Source of the DNA: Marisa cornuarietis
Taxonomy: Eukaryota > Mollusca > Gastropoda > Architaenioglossa > Ampullariidae
NCBI GenBank assembly: GCA_004794655.1
Contig: SMMW01000001.1
Span: forward strand, 1,364,001 to 1,428,000
Length of the DNA stretch: 64,000 nt
Direction of reading: 5' to 3'
Shown: positions 63,776 to 64,000 of the stretch, piece by piece
How the letters are laid out: every line of letters starts with the position of its first letter
How positions within the stretch are numbered: position 1 is the first letter of the stretch
Notes under the pieces: model-generated
Told to the model about the DNA's origin: nothing
Database searches by the model: none
The model's input: only the letters and a program-made list of their open reading frames with translations
Position numbers and translations under genes: made by a program

Positions 63776-64000
63776 AAATAATAATAATATTAATAAATGA
63801 AGATTTTTATAGCGCATATTCACACTCATAGAGAGCATGCTCTTAGCGCTTAAAACGAAGAAGAGACGTGGACTAAGTAGATACAGAACAAAGGGGACGA
63901 AAGAAAACGACAGTACTGACGAAACAGAAAACAAAAGGCATCAAGTAACAGGAACAGAGAAATATAGTGATGCTGCCGAGAAAGATGGGTAAAGTAGCAA
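63776..64000. repeat. Dispersed repeat (copy 2, cut by window end)
   Basis: Matches 39331-39600 along its whole visible length, including the AAT head and the AGCGCATATTCACACTCATA block. Confidence 0.7.

Overview
The window is intron-rich, AT-rich animal DNA full of microsatellites, MITEs, SINE-like repeats, DNA transposons and a solo LTR. The repeat mix (Tigger/pogo, Merlin-like and DUF4806 elements, many small MITEs) and the EGF-rich protein suggest a marine invertebrate, most likely a mollusc. That placement is inference; no single marker in the sequence proves it.

Almost the whole window is one gene on the minus strand. It begins with a signal-peptide exon near 62.5 kb and runs leftward off the end at position 1. 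I could place 95 small exons (26-267 bp), nearly all bounded by GT/AG. Summed by repeat unit, every unit is a multiple of three and all splice phases agree, giving about 3,200 codons without the missing 3' end. The protein has a 351-residue N-terminal region and then nine repeat units (U1-U9). Each unit has a three-exon beta-sandwich-like module B, a short Ser/Thr/Pro/Gly linker, a related three-exon module A, one to four EGF-like domains and a second short linker. It reads as a secreted or cell-surface adhesion or recognition protein. I cannot name the family.

Layout, 5' to 3' (right to left): N-terminal region 62.5-58.6 kb; U1 57.8-50.1; U2 49.7-44.7; U3 44.3-35.2; U4 34.9-31.0; U5 30.6-20.9; U6 20.6-14.2; U7 13.8-7.8; U8 7.1-2.6; U9 2.2 to <1. 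U3, U5 and U7 carry an EGF, a Ser/Thr/Pro segment and a second EGF. U4 and U6 carry one EGF, and U2 and U8 carry three. The pattern implies that two-unit blocks were duplicated in tandem. Several exons show recent change: a linker exon in U5 has an in-frame stop, the neighbouring U5 EGF exon has lost its GT donor to a minisatellite rich in AATAAA, and one exon is nearly identical between U5 and U7 while its neighbours have diverged.

The introns hold the mobile DNA: a Merlin/ISXO2-like element with 8-bp target duplications and a related MITE, two Tigger-like elements, a 3.7-kb element with a decayed DUF4806 gene, a 1.4-kb solo LTR with a 5-bp duplication, a LINE 3' fragment, two foldback elements, and several MITE and SINE-like families. 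I found no other host gene, no rRNA and no intact tRNA.
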